A stretch of DNA of 64,000 bases from Gordonia sp. KTR9 (GCF_000143885.2 NC_018581.1:1550001-1614000); one strand, 5' to 3'; shown: positions 9,639-18,074, counted from the first letter of the stretch. The notes: a model not told the origin generated them from the sequence alone. Program-made: numbers and translations.

Positions 9639-10352
9639 ATGAGTTTCCGCACTGCATACGGCAATACGCACTCCGAGAACGGTTGGCGCATGGTCAACCG
9701 AGACGAGTGCGCGCTGATCCAGGGGCTCGCGTTCATGGACACCGCGCCGGTCCGGAAGGGGTACGCCTTCGAGGCGTTGTCGGCTTTCGCGCACTGGTAC
9801 GACGCGAACGTCCCGGGCGAGATCGTCTCGTCGACATGGGGTTGGTCGAACACGAACGACGTGTCGACGTCGAATCACCTGTCGGGCACCGCGCTCGACA
9901 TCAACGCCCCGCAGTACCCGTGGGGCGGCGACCGGATGGCCCGCGTGTTCCCCGAGCGCGTGGCTGCAATCCGCCGGGGCCTCGCCGAGTTCGAAGGAGT
10001 CATCTTCTGGGGCGCGGACTGGTCGCGGAAGGACGAGATGCACTTCCAGCTCAACCACGGCACCGCGTTCAAGGACGGCGCGTCCGATCGGCTGATCGAC
10101 TTCGTGCATCGCCGCATCGAGGACGGGAAGCTGAAGGGCTCGGTCGGCAAGACCGCGCTCGATGCCGCGAAGGTCAACGCGTTCACTCAGGCGTTCATGG
10201 CGCCGATCGGCTCCGACGCGAAGGACAACCGAGAGCAGCTGTGCGGCGCCGGGGCTCGCGACGCCGGCGAGTTCGACGGGTGGGGCCAGCTCGGTGACGG
10301 CACGCTCACCGACGGACTGGCCGCGGTCCTAGATAAAGCGGTGAACCGCTGA
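9639..10352 (+). CDS. lysA: Endolysin (lysin A), M15-type peptidase
   Basis: 237 residues, with an AGAGGGG ribosome site just upstream. The signature SNHLSGTALDIN (His ~80, Asp ~87) and DEMHF (His ~135) form the zinc-binding pattern of M15/VanY-like D,D- or L,D-carboxypeptidases, so it should cut peptide stems of peptidoglycan. Residues ~180-235 form a C-terminal module (FTQAF, IGSD.KD.REQL, GWGQLG.GT..D.L) that recurs in the next protein and is probably a wall-binding or dimerising unit. The stop overlaps the next start, so the two lysins are coupled and together act as a split endolysin. Confidence 0.88.
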   Translation: MSFRTAYGNTHSENGWRMVNRDECALIQGLAFMDTAPVRKGYAFEALSAFAHWYDANVPGEIVSSTWGWSNTNDVSTSNHLSGTALDINAPQYPWGGDRMARVFPERVAAIRRGLAEFEGVIFWGADWSRKDEMHFQLNHGTAFKDGASDRLIDFVHRRIEDGKLKGSVGKTALDAAKVNAFTQAFMAPIGSDAKDNREQLCGAGARDAGEFDGWGQLGDGTLTDGLAAVLDKAVNR

Positions 10353-11266
10353 TGGGCACCTTCTGGGCAGATGTCTCGCAGTTCCAGCGTCTCGCGAACG
10401 ACGAGTACCCGCATCGGGTGTTCTCGTTCCGCACCAACAGCGGCGACCAGCGCGACAAGAACGCCGCCTGGAACCTCGACTGGGCGCTGGCAGCGCTCAA
10501 CCGCGGCGACCTCGACATCGTCATCCCGTACTACTTCTTCCGCCCGGGCGCCGCGAACTGCGACCTCTGGCGCGAGGTCGTCATACGCAACGGCCGCATC
10601 GACCCGCGCATCGTGTGCATGGTCGACGTCGAATCCGGTGCAGGCTCCTCGCAGGGAGCCATCCCGAACCGGGACCACTCCGCCGAGATCAACGACGAAA
10701 TCCGCCGCATACGTCAGTGGCTCGGCGGATCCCGGGTGATCGGCTACTACAACCCCCGCGCCGACCCCGCCCTCTGGCAGTCGCGCGGGAACGTCCCGCT
10801 CGTCGTCCCGCATTACGGCGTCCGACCGGGCGAGTCGTACTCGTACCCGAACCGGTTCGCGCACCAGTACTCCGACCGCGTGCCGTGCGCCCCGTTCGGG
10901 CCGTGCGACGCCAACTACACCGACCTGTCCATCCCACAACTCAGAACTCTCTTCGGAATTGGAGGCACCACCATGGCAACAGACGTGGACAAGATCAATG
11001 AGTTCACCCGGGCGTTCAACGCGGCGATCGGCTCGGACACGAAAGACGTTCGCGAGCAGCTCGTCGGCGCGCGGGACCTCGTCTACAAGACCGCGCCCGA
11101 CGGCCGGAAGGTCGTCGACATCGAGAAATCGTTCCCGGGCTGGGCGCAGCTCGGAAACCGCACCGTCGTCGACGCGCTCGCCGCGATCGGCGCCGCGCTT
11201 GGCATCCCAGGCTTCTACGACCCGCACGGCGTCGTGAAGAACCCCGCCGGCAGCAAGGAGAACTGA
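10352..11266 (+). CDS. Endolysin, GH25-like muramidase with shared C-terminal module
   Basis: 304 residues; the start overlaps the previous stop. The N-terminal ~200 residues look like a GH25-type lysozyme barrel: FWADVSQFQ at the start, with the conserved Asp at residue 6, and VDVES near residue 92 as the second acidic site. It should cleave the glycan backbone of peptidoglycan. After a hinge ending in LFGIGG, the last 97 residues repeat the module at the end of the M15 lysin. A strong internal ribosome site and ATG at 10973 could also produce this module alone. With the preceding peptidase this makes a two-gene lysin A. Confidence 0.85.
   Translation: MGTFWADVSQFQRLANDEYPHRVFSFRTNSGDQRDKNAAWNLDWALAALNRGDLDIVIPYYFFRPGAANCDLWREVVIRNGRIDPRIVCMVDVESGAGSSQGAIPNRDHSAEINDEIRRIRQWLGGSRVIGYYNPRADPALWQSRGNVPLVVPHYGVRPGESYSYPNRFAHQYSDRVPCAPFGPCDANYTDLSIPQLRTLFGIGGTTMATDVDKINEFTRAFNAAIGSDTKDVREQLVGARDLVYKTAPDGRKVVDIEKSFPGWAQLGNRTVVDALAAIGAALGIPGFYDPHGVVKNPAGSKEN
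10973..11266 (+). CDS. Probable alternative product: C-terminal lysin module from an internal start
   Basis: In frame within the GH25 lysin, ATG 10973 is preceded by GGAGG with a seven-base spacer, the best ribosome site in this stretch, exactly at the hinge between the enzyme and the C-terminal module. The product would be 97 residues beginning MATDVDKINEFTRAF. Internal starts that make a free wall-binding subunit are known for several phage lysins. Here it is inferred from sequence only. Confidence 0.5.
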   Translation: MATDVDKINEFTRAFNAAIGSDTKDVREQLVGARDLVYKTAPDGRKVVDIEKSFPGWAQLGNRTVVDALAAIGAALGIPGFYDPHGVVKNPAGSKEN

Positions 11267-11268
11267 CC

Positions 11269-11694
11269 ATGTCCGTACCCACGCACACCCCCGCCCGCCT
11301 GATTGTCGGCCGTGAGCCGGCCATGATCTCCTCGGCGATCATGGCCATCATCGGACTCGTTTCCGGCTTCTGGCTGCCGATCTCGCCGACCACCCAGGCA
11401 CTCATCCAGACATTCGTCGGCGCGGTGCTCGCACTCTGGGTGCTTATCGCGGTCCGGGAGAACGTCGTCCCCGGCATCCTCGCCGTTGTGCAGGCGCTGC
11501 TGCCATTGGTGGTCATCGCGGGCGCGGACCTATCCACCGACGAGCAGGGACAGATTTACGCCGCCGCAGCGATCCTGATCGCCCTGCTGGCCCGTCCGAA
11601 CCTCACACCGAAGGTGAACGTGGTCGAGGGTGCGGTGGTGCCGGGTTCTATCCGCGACGAGCCGATCGCGGCCGACGGCAACAGCATCGGCTGA
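11269..11694 (+). CDS. Probable holin-like membrane protein
   Basis: 141 residues, starting three bases after the lysin stop. Three hydrophobic stretches span residues ~18-37, ~45-62 and ~68-84, with a further hydrophobic run at ~95-106, and are followed by a polar C-terminal tail (VNVVEGAVVPGSIRDEP). Position directly after the endolysins plus small size and multiple membrane segments fit a holin, which opens the cytoplasmic membrane to let lysins reach the wall. There is no family signature strong enough to name a holin class. Confidence 0.65.
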   Translation: MSVPTHTPARLIVGREPAMISSAIMAIIGLVSGFWLPISPTTQALIQTFVGAVLALWVLIAVRENVVPGILAVVQALLPLVVIAGADLSTDEQGQIYAAAAILIALLARPNLTPKVNVVEGAVVPGSIRDEPIAADGNSIG

Positions 11695-12083
11695 TGCTGG
11701 GCGCGCGGCTGATGGCCGCGGTCACCGGCTGCATGCAGGTGGCGGTCGGCGTGCTGTACATCTCTCCGGAGGAGTTGGTGCGCCGGCCGTTGCAGCCAGG
11801 CCAAGTCTCTGCGGTGGTGTGGATCGAGAGCATCGGACCGATGTGGTTCCTCGGCTTTGTTCTGACCGGCCTGTTCCTCCTCGCGGCTGTCGTGCGTAGG
11901 CGGGGATTTATCTTCGCTCACGTTGGCGCATCAACGTTCCTCGCGGCCTACGCCGGCTGCATCCTCTTCTCTGCCGTTTTGACCGAACCGCCGGTTCCTG
12001 TAGTCCACGGGACGTTCGCGGGCTTCATGGCGATTCTGCACATCGCGATCGCCCGTGGTGACGCTGAAAGGAACTGTCGGTGA
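11694..12083 (+). CDS. Four-helix membrane protein of the lysis cassette
   Basis: 129 residues, start codon overlapping the previous stop (TGATG). Four hydrophobic helices can be seen at about residues 5-22, 45-66, 73-95 and 105-122, with short loops. It lies between the holin candidate and a third membrane protein, so it may be a holin partner or antiholin. No catalytic or binding motif was seen. Function is inferred from context only. Confidence 0.6.
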   Translation: MLGARLMAAVTGCMQVAVGVLYISPEELVRRPLQPGQVSAVVWIESIGPMWFLGFVLTGLFLLAAVVRRRGFIFAHVGASTFLAAYAGCILFSAVLTEPPVPVVHGTFAGFMAILHIAIARGDAERNCR

Positions 12084-12469
12084 GTCCAGAACTGATCGCC
12101 TCCTTCGGAGGCCTCCTCGCCGCTATCGGTGCCCTCGTGACCGGCATCCTGGCGACGCGATCCAAGGTAAAGCTCGACGACATCGCCAAGCTGCATGCCC
12201 GGATCGAGGAACTCGAGGCCGACCTGGTCAAGGAGAGGGAGGCCCGCGACCGCGACGCCGACCAGGCCCGGGCGAAGCACTCTCGGGTCATCGCGGACTA
12301 CGAGGCCGAGCTGGCGGAGCTGAAAGAACGGCTACGGCAGCGTGACCAGACGATCAGCCACCTGGATCGGGTGGTGTTGGCTCTGCGGACCTACGTCGCT
12401 CGCGCGCGACGGAGGCTCATCGACAACGAGGTCGACGTACCCGAGGAAGTCGAGGGCATGAATGACTGA
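12080..12469 (+). CDS. Lysis-cassette membrane protein with coiled coil
   Basis: 129 residues from a GTG start that overlaps the previous gene by four bases. One N-terminal membrane segment (residues ~6-25) is followed by a long charged heptad region (ARIEELEADLVKEREARD and beyond, to ~residue 95) and a basic patch. A single anchor plus coiled coil resembles spanin-like or holin-accessory proteins of actinophages. It is coupled to lysin B through an eight-base overlap. Confidence 0.65.
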   Translation: MSPELIASFGGLLAAIGALVTGILATRSKVKLDDIAKLHARIEELEADLVKEREARDRDADQARAKHSRVIADYEAELAELKERLRQRDQTISHLDRVVLALRTYVARARRRLIDNEVDVPEEVEGMND

Positions 12470-13265
12470 CATGCCCTGCTATGTGGTCACGGTCCGCGGT
12501 ATCGGCGAGCCGATGGACGGAAACATGCTGTCGCAGTTCGTGGAGCGGCTCGGCGCCGGATGGACGCACGTCGAGGTCGACTATCCGGCGGCGTACGCGT
12601 TCGTCAACGGGCAGCGCAACCCGCTCGCCCCGGACTACGACACCACGAAACGGCTCGGCCGCGCGCAGGTGCGGATCGAGCTGGCGATCATCAGGGCTGA
12701 GCACCCGGACGCGACCGTTGTCCTCGCCGGATACTCGGCCGGCGCCGACATCGTCGACGACCTCGCCGTCTCGGGCATCATGTCCGAGTTCCCTCAGGTG
12801 AAGCGGTGCGTGGCGGTTGCGAACCCGTCGAACCCCGGCTCGAATGGGCTGGCCGACTACGGGATCGCCGCGCCGGAACGCGGCCGCCAGCACGTCGACT
12901 CTCGCGTCATCCCGGTCAACCACCCGGGCGACGTTATTTGCTGCTGCCCGCCGCGGTCGCCGCTGCGCGTCATCGCGACACTCACCCCGCGGATGCAGCT
13001 CGCCGACCGGTCGGCGTGGGCGCGCGACGTCCTGGCGAAGCTCGGGAACCCGACGGTCCGCGCCGAGATCGATCGACAGCTCGGCGCGTGGTGGGACCCG
13101 CGGAACTGGGGACGCTACGACCGGGCCGCGAAAGACGCACGCGGCTACCTCGGTCTCGGTGTCCGGTCCACGCACGCCATTTACAACCGGCGGCCGCTCG
13201 GCGGGCTGTCGATGCTCGAGCACGCCGCTGACCGTGTGCTGACCGAACTCCTCGAAAGGACGTGA
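12462..13265 (+). CDS. lysB: Lysin B, mycolate-arabinogalactan esterase
   Basis: 267 residues. The first ATG overlaps the previous stop; ATG 12471 is an alternative start. It has an alpha/beta-hydrolase fold of the cutinase/LysB type, with nucleophile motif GYSAGAD (Ser ~92), a later VNHPGD that carries a plausible acid residue, and a catalytic His candidate in the C-terminal half (RSTHAIYN). LysB enzymes free the mycolic-acid outer membrane from arabinogalactan and complete lysis of mycolic-acid hosts. This is the strongest evidence that the host belongs to that group. Confidence 0.88.
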   Translation: MTDMPCYVVTVRGIGEPMDGNMLSQFVERLGAGWTHVEVDYPAAYAFVNGQRNPLAPDYDTTKRLGRAQVRIELAIIRAEHPDATVVLAGYSAGADIVDDLAVSGIMSEFPQVKRCVAVANPSNPGSNGLADYGIAAPERGRQHVDSRVIPVNHPGDVICCCPPRSPLRVIATLTPRMQLADRSAWARDVLAKLGNPTVRAEIDRQLGAWWDPRNWGRYDRAAKDARGYLGLGVRSTHAIYNRRPLGGLSMLEHAADRVLTELLERT

Positions 13266-13272
13266 GCGACCG

Positions 13273-13836
13273 ATGAAGTGGATCAACCTGCTCAACCAGG
13301 TGGGCCCGCATCCGCCCGGGAAGAACCTACGCGTCGACACCGCATCCGCCGCTGTACTCGTCATGCGCGGCGACGCCGAGTACATCGACGACCCCGCGAC
13401 GCCAGATGTCGACGAGAGCCTGGGGTTCGTGTTCACGATCAACGGGAGGTCGGGTCAGGTCGACCTCACGAAGGCCGACCTCGGCCTGTCGAAGGTCGAC
13501 AACACCTCCGACGAGGAGAAGCCGATCTCGGAGTTGGTCGCCGCCGAGCTCGGCGGGAAACTGTCGATTGCCGACGCCCCGGATGTGGTCGCGGCCGCGG
13601 TCAACTCACCCGAAGTGAAAGAAGCACTCGACGCGGCTTATGCCCCGCTGATGCCTGACACCGGGATCACCTACGACGGCAGCGGGAACGTTCAGACGGT
13701 CACCGAGAACGGCGTCACGACGACCTACACCTACAACCCGGACGGCACGGTCGCGACCGACACCCGCGATGGCGTCACCCGCACCTACGGCTACGACGGC
13801 AACGGCAATCTCACGAGCATCACGGTGGAGGACTGA
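13273..13836 (+). CDS. Tail-fibre-like protein with RHS/YD-type repeats
   Basis: 187 residues. Residues ~58-82 carry the fibre motif NGRSGQVDLTKADLGL followed by VDNTSDEEKPIS, widespread in phage tail fibres and baseplate proteins. The last ~50 residues hold imperfect YD/RHS repeats (YTYNPDGTVATDT, YGYDGNGNLTSI). RHS repeats in phage fibres are known but uncommon. It lies downstream of the lysis genes and just before a GDSL esterase, so the pair probably form a host-recognition unit. Confidence 0.7.
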   Translation: MKWINLLNQVGPHPPGKNLRVDTASAAVLVMRGDAEYIDDPATPDVDESLGFVFTINGRSGQVDLTKADLGLSKVDNTSDEEKPISELVAAELGGKLSIADAPDVVAAAVNSPEVKEALDAAYAPLMPDTGITYDGSGNVQTVTENGVTTTYTYNPDGTVATDTRDGVTRTYGYDGNGNLTSITVED

Positions 13837-13838
13837 CC

Positions 13839-15038
13839 ATGGACCCAGTAACCCTCGGCATGGCCAAGGCCGACGCCGCGAAGAAGTACGCGCACTCGAC
13901 TCGAGGGATGCAGAGCCACCTCTACAATTTTTCGGCGAAGAACTTCCGGAAGACCGCGGCCGCGCTCGCCCGAGTCCGCAACGGCGACGGCGACATGCGC
14001 CTACTCTGTGTCGGCGACTCCACCACCGCCGGGGCGAAAGCCTCGACCGCCGCGACCTACGTCGGGCAGAAGGCCTACCCGCGGCGACTCGCCGAACTAC
14101 TCAACACCTACATGATCCCCGCCGCGCCAGGGCTCGTCACGCCCCGCGGCACCTCGACGGCGATCTCCGCCGACACTCGGTGGACCGCGGGTGCCGGGTG
14201 GGCGATGAACGGCTGGACCAACGCCTACTGCGGGTTCGGTGGGAAGGGTGCGAACTACCGCGGCACCGGTGTTACCGGCGGCGCGCTCACCTTTCAAGAG
14301 CCCGGCGTCCTGGCCGACACCTTCGATGTCTACTTCCGGCGCGCGCCGTCGAGCGGCACCGCGGGTACGTTCTCCGTTCAGGCGACCGGCGGGTCGGTGG
14401 TCAACGCCGACGCGGCCGCGGTCGGAGGCGCGCCGCGCCTCGACAAGGTGACCGTCACCGCAGGATCAGCCGCGGCGACCAACGTCGTCACCATCCTCGG
14501 GCTGACTGCAGCGAAGAACGTCGAGATCACCCACATCGTGCCGCGCCTCTCGACCAAGTCTCAGGTGCTCGTCGGCAACGCCGGCATCAGTGGGTCGACG
14601 ACGCTCGACTGGGTGACCTACAGCTCCAACAGCACGGCCAACGACTTCGGTGGGCTCGGTGCGATTAAGTCCTACGCGCCCGACCTGACGATCCTCGATC
14701 TCGGTATTAACGACGCGAACGCATTGGCCTCGCCCGCCGCCGACTACGTGAGTCGGCTTCAGCAGATCATCACCGCGGCGAAAGTATCCGGTGACGTCAT
14801 CCTCAAGACGATGATGCCGACCGCCGCGTCGGTGGCCCCGGCCACGGCCGCACTCGAAGCCGAGTACGTCGCCGCAGTGAGGGGACTGGGGGTGCCGGTG
14901 ATTGACTATTTCTCGCGCGCCGCGCCGGGCAACGACTACCTCGCGGGCGGGATGCTCAACGCCGACGCCATCCACGGCACCGACTTCGGATACCTCGACG
15001 TCGCGAGTGTCTCGTTCGAGGCGCTACGCGCGTTCTGA
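13839..15038 (+). CDS. SGNH/GDSL-type esterase, probable tail-associated
   Basis: 399 residues, starting two bases after the fibre gene stop. Block I is VGDSTTAG (catalytic Ser ~61), block III is LGINDAN (~288-294), and block V is DAIHGTD (the Asp/His dyad, ~375-378), so all SGNH residues appear present. A beta-rich insert lies between blocks I and III (~residues 130-260). Phage SGNH proteins often deacylate surface glycans. Here the link to the fibre-like gene supports a role in adsorption or wall glycan trimming. There is no signal peptide. Confidence 0.75.
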   Translation: MDPVTLGMAKADAAKKYAHSTRGMQSHLYNFSAKNFRKTAAALARVRNGDGDMRLLCVGDSTTAGAKASTAATYVGQKAYPRRLAELLNTYMIPAAPGLVTPRGTSTAISADTRWTAGAGWAMNGWTNAYCGFGGKGANYRGTGVTGGALTFQEPGVLADTFDVYFRRAPSSGTAGTFSVQATGGSVVNADAAAVGGAPRLDKVTVTAGSAAATNVVTILGLTAAKNVEITHIVPRLSTKSQVLVGNAGISGSTTLDWVTYSSNSTANDFGGLGAIKSYAPDLTILDLGINDANALASPAADYVSRLQQIITAAKVSGDVILKTMMPTAASVAPATAALEAEYVAAVRGLGVPVIDYFSRAAPGNDYLAGGMLNADAIHGTDFGYLDVASVSFEALRAF

Positions 15039-15118
15039 CTCCGTGTGCACCCGGTATTCCGGTCGTCGACAGTGCCCGGAGGATGGACGCACGAAGCTGT
15101 GGGTCGATGACCGCGATG

Positions 15119-16027
15119 TTAGATCCAAGCGTAAAGGCGGGTGCTGCCATCGGGCATATTCCTGTACCCACCTCCAACCGGGCTGCCACCACGCAGGCCA
15201 GTTTCCACACACACAGCAGCCTGCCTGAGCGCCGCAGCCATCCGTTCCTCGGGCAACGATGCATTGACGGCCGCATAGAGACGGTCGCCGTCACGCAAGA
15301 GGATCGCGGACAACGTTTTGTCCTCAAGCGCGGGTAGCTGAGCGCTGTATTCGCTCATGGCTTGTGCTGAGATCGTGTAGTCGGGCAAAGCGCCGGCTGC
15401 GGGCTCAACTTGATACTCAGCCAACACATTTGCGAAGTCGGACCAGGCGGTGCCTACAACAACGGATCTCTCTTCGAGTTCCTCGAACTGTGTCAACCAT
15501 TCCGCGAGGTCCGCAACCTGTGTCTTTGTACTCAACCCCAGGTCGGCCCGAATCGCGAGAGTAAGGCCCGTCAGTAGTTGCGCGACGAACTTGCGCTCAG
15601 CTGCGATACGCCGCAGGGCGATCTCAGGAACGCCGTGACTGCGTGTGAACGGAACGATCACGGTCGGTTTGAGGGTGAAGATCTGCATGAGGACTGGAGC
15701 GACGTGGGTTCTCGCCACGACGAGCGTCTCTGTCGTCTTGTGGATGAGCTTGCCGTATGCCGAATCGACGGCGTGCCACGCAGGCGTCAGGTCAGGTACC
15801 GGCGACTGATGCAGAGTCCGGTCCACGTTTTCCACAATGGCCGAGTCGAAGTCCTGGACTGCCCGCAATAAGTCGATGTATCGCTCGGTGACTTGGTCTC
15901 GCTCCCACCCGCGTTGATTTTCCAGGCGAACGGCACGTCTGTTTATGAACGCCGCCCAGCTGGCACCCCCCGCGGCGACCGCCGAAACCCCGAGCGTTGC
16001 ATATGAAATCCAGTCAGGCACAGGCAC
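15119..16027 (-). CDS. Membrane-anchored protein of unknown function (prophage accessory)
   Basis: About 302 residues. Start uncertain: GTG at 16027 is chosen because it has GGTGGGG upstream; TTG at 16057 or GTG at 16021 are alternatives. An N-terminal membrane segment (YATLGVSAVAAGGASWAAFI) is followed by a basic stretch and a long soluble, mostly helical region with many charged residues. No known domain was recognised. It is convergent with the GDSL gene and divergent from the AbiGi-like gene. Codon use is less GC-biased than in the phage structural genes, which suggests acquired cargo. Confidence 0.6.
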   Translation of the reverse strand: MPVPDWISYATLGVSAVAAGGASWAAFINRRAVRLENQRGWERDQVTERYIDLLRAVQDFDSAIVENVDRTLHQSPVPDLTPAWHAVDSAYGKLIHKTTETLVVARTHVAPVLMQIFTLKPTVIVPFTRSHGVPEIALRRIAAERKFVAQLLTGLTLAIRADLGLSTKTQVADLAEWLTQFEELEERSVVVGTAWSDFANVLAEYQVEPAAGALPDYTISAQAMSEYSAQLPALEDKTLSAILLRDGDRLYAAVNASLPEERMAAALRQAAVCVETGLRGGSPVGGGYRNMPDGSTRLYAWI

Positions 16028-16181
16028 TGCGCAATCATGCCCCACCCAGGCGACCAAGGCTCACTGTTTGTCCGGGCAGGGGACGCTCGGCACCCGCCCA
16101 CTACGGGAAGTGCGTATGCGTCACGCGTGTTCCTGTACACGTTCTGCGGACGCTGTGTTGATCGTCAGCCATAATTCGGCG

Positions 16182-16913
16182 ATGACATCGATCGAGCAAA
16201 TGCTCCACCGACGGAATGACTTGAGTACCTTTCTCGTGCACTTCGTTCGGGACATCCCGCCCCAGCAAACTTCGGAACAAGCGCTGTGGTCGATCCTAAC
16301 GAACGGCCGAATCGAGGCGAGGAACGCGTATGGCCTGGCAGCGCGACATGCTGATCCGGACGTCGTTGCGACGCAGCGCGTGGTCTGCTTCACCGAAACC
16401 CCACTTGAGCACTCGTGGACCATGACGCAGGAACTCGCGGAAGATCGCGCGATGAAATTTGCTCCGTATGGACTAGCTTTCACCAAGACGTTTGCCCGAC
16501 GCAATGAATGTAATCCAGTCTGGTACGTCAACCACACACCCGGATACGACTGGCCCACGAACGCGCTTAACGCTGCGATCGCTACAGAATCGCGACCACT
16601 GAACGACCCTCGATCGATCTATCGCGTGACACCGTTCGTTGAACAGATGGGTACGTGGACAACGAGCCGCAAGGAGTTTTGGTGGGAGCGGGAGTGGCGT
16701 CGAGTAGGCGACCTCAACTTTGATGCGACTCATGTTGTCGCAGTGCTCGCGCCAGCAGCGAGGCACAGCGATTTCAGGGCGTGGATCGATGGAGTCCCCG
16801 CATTCTCGGTCCGCGCCTCACCTCTGCCACTCCTGGATCCAAATTGGGGTCTAGAACGCATGATCGCGGCCTTGTCGGGCGTGAGCCCTGGCGACATTGG
16901 GCCCTTCCCGTAG
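16182..16913 (+). CDS. AbiGi-like protein, candidate abortive-infection gene
   Basis: 243 residues from ATG 16182; the frame is open upstream, but the region before it is AT-richer and lacks coding character. The pattern VVCFTETPL (~67-75), then YGLAFTK and NPVWYVN, and later EREW resembles the core of the AbiGi antitoxin-like family (in which CDIPL, YGIGL and NPV.Y occur). Members are found in phage-defence and toxin-antitoxin settings. No partner toxin gene is evident beside it. Lower GC than its neighbours and placement in the prophage accessory zone suggest a superinfection-exclusion function. The family assignment is from memory of motifs. Confidence 0.45.
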   Translation: MTSIEQMLHRRNDLSTFLVHFVRDIPPQQTSEQALWSILTNGRIEARNAYGLAARHADPDVVATQRVVCFTETPLEHSWTMTQELAEDRAMKFAPYGLAFTKTFARRNECNPVWYVNHTPGYDWPTNALNAAIATESRPLNDPRSIYRVTPFVEQMGTWTTSRKEFWWEREWRRVGDLNFDATHVVAVLAPAARHSDFRAWIDGVPAFSVRASPLPLLDPNWGLERMIAALSGVSPGDIGPFP

Positions 16914-17000
16914 CCAGGCGGACGGTGCGGCCTGCGACTCCGATTCGCTCGTTCGTACGACATGGGTAGCCATCCCAGGGTGGAGTGTCACAATCGACCG

Positions 17001-17534
17001 ATGGACTGGGCGACGTTCGTGTCTATCATCGGTGCACTTGGTGTCGGATCAATTCTCACGCAGCACTTCGCGAGTGGCCGGGACCGCCGACAGGTCCGCG
17101 CGGAGGTGCTCGACCGTCTGGAAGAGGTCGAGACGAAGCGATGGGCAGGCGACGGTGGCGTTCGGCTCGAAGATTTCATTGCCGCCATCCACCGGTTTGA
17201 GACGGCTGCACTGATCGCGCGAATCCCCCGTGAGGCCGTGCGCCAGTACATCTTCTACGCTTTCGCTGCGAATTCGCGCAGTAGAGCGAACGTTGAGGAC
17301 GACAGAGACGATGGGTTTTTCGATCCCGACACGTCAGGCGGCATCGATGCTGAGTTCGCGGACGCAGTTCGAGACGAGGCTAACGAGATCGCCGGACTCG
17401 TTTGGACACCGCTTCGCTCGAGACTCGGGTTGTCCAAACGGCTGAGGACGAGGCACCTCGCTGCGGTGCAACATATCCCCGCGAGGAGTCTTCAGCACGC
17501 GGAGTCGGCTTTCGGACCACTCGCCCGGGCATAA
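17001..17534 (+). CDS. Membrane-anchored protein of unknown function
   Basis: 177 residues from ATG 17001; an upstream in-frame start at 16962 would add 13 poorly coding residues. An N-terminal hydrophobic segment (ATFVSIIGALGVGSIL) is followed by a soluble, helical, charged region with no recognised domain. It is 87 bases after the AbiGi-like gene on the same strand, so the two could be co-transcribed. Single-anchor proteins with cytoplasmic bodies near defence genes are sometimes effectors, but nothing in the sequence shows this. Confidence 0.55.
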   Translation: MDWATFVSIIGALGVGSILTQHFASGRDRRQVRAEVLDRLEEVETKRWAGDGGVRLEDFIAAIHRFETAALIARIPREAVRQYIFYAFAANSRSRANVEDDRDDGFFDPDTSGGIDAEFADAVRDEANEIAGLVWTPLRSRLGLSKRLRTRHLAAVQHIPARSLQHAESAFGPLARA

Positions 17535-17684
17535 CGCGAACTGGCCGCTCACCGGTTCCAGCTGTAGCAGTGAACAGACCCGTTTACGCCTGGCCATCTG
17601 GCCCGTCCGTCAATCACTTCCCAAAATCCGGGGCGCACCACGAACACGCGGAAGACGACGGCACGCCCGACTGAGGCTCCGGCG

Positions 17685-18074
17685 CTACGGAGAGACCGTC
17701 GGGTCGATGTGAATGGTCAGCGGAACTGTGGCGGTGGTGCCATCCGCAGTGACGATGAAGACGTGGCGCCCGGGCCTGCGGAACGTTGTACGAATCGTCT
17801 GATGCAGGCCGCGGTTTTCCCCGTCGCCGAGGTCCGCCGTGATCGTCTGGTCGCTCCGACCCAAGACTTCACCGTCGGGATCGATGATCTCGATGCTCAA
17901 CTCGTAATCGCGGCCCTCATCCTCGATGGACGCCTGCAGCAGCATGATGAGCTCAAACTGGCCGGTCATCGACTCGGGGTGGATGCCCCATGTGTCCAGG
18001 ATTCCGCCATAGATGTTGATCTTCTTGTTGACCGTTTCGGCATGTTCAGCAATCAGCAGGCCAGTTAGCAGCAT
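17685..18074 (-). CDS. DUF6941-like protein
   Basis: 129 residues, a compact beta-rich protein. The N-terminus (LLIAEHAETVNKKINIYGG) matches the DUF6941 pattern in which a short Ala-His-rich strand precedes the consensus Asn-Lys-x-x-x-x-Gly-Gly. An IIDPDGEVLG turn follows, and the end is Ig-like. Members are small cytoplasmic proteins of unknown function in actinobacteria and their phages. It faces the previous gene convergently. Confidence 0.6.
   Translation of the reverse strand: MLLTGLLIAEHAETVNKKINIYGGILDTWGIHPESMTGQFELIMLLQASIEDEGRDYELSIEIIDPDGEVLGRSDQTITADLGDGENRGLHQTIRTTFRRPGRHVFIVTADGTTATVPLTIHIDPTVSP

Noticed and set aside
15945..16181. N-terminal extension of the AbiGi-like protein
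   Set aside because: This part overlaps the divergent gene and lacks coding character; ATG 16182 gives the family-like start.
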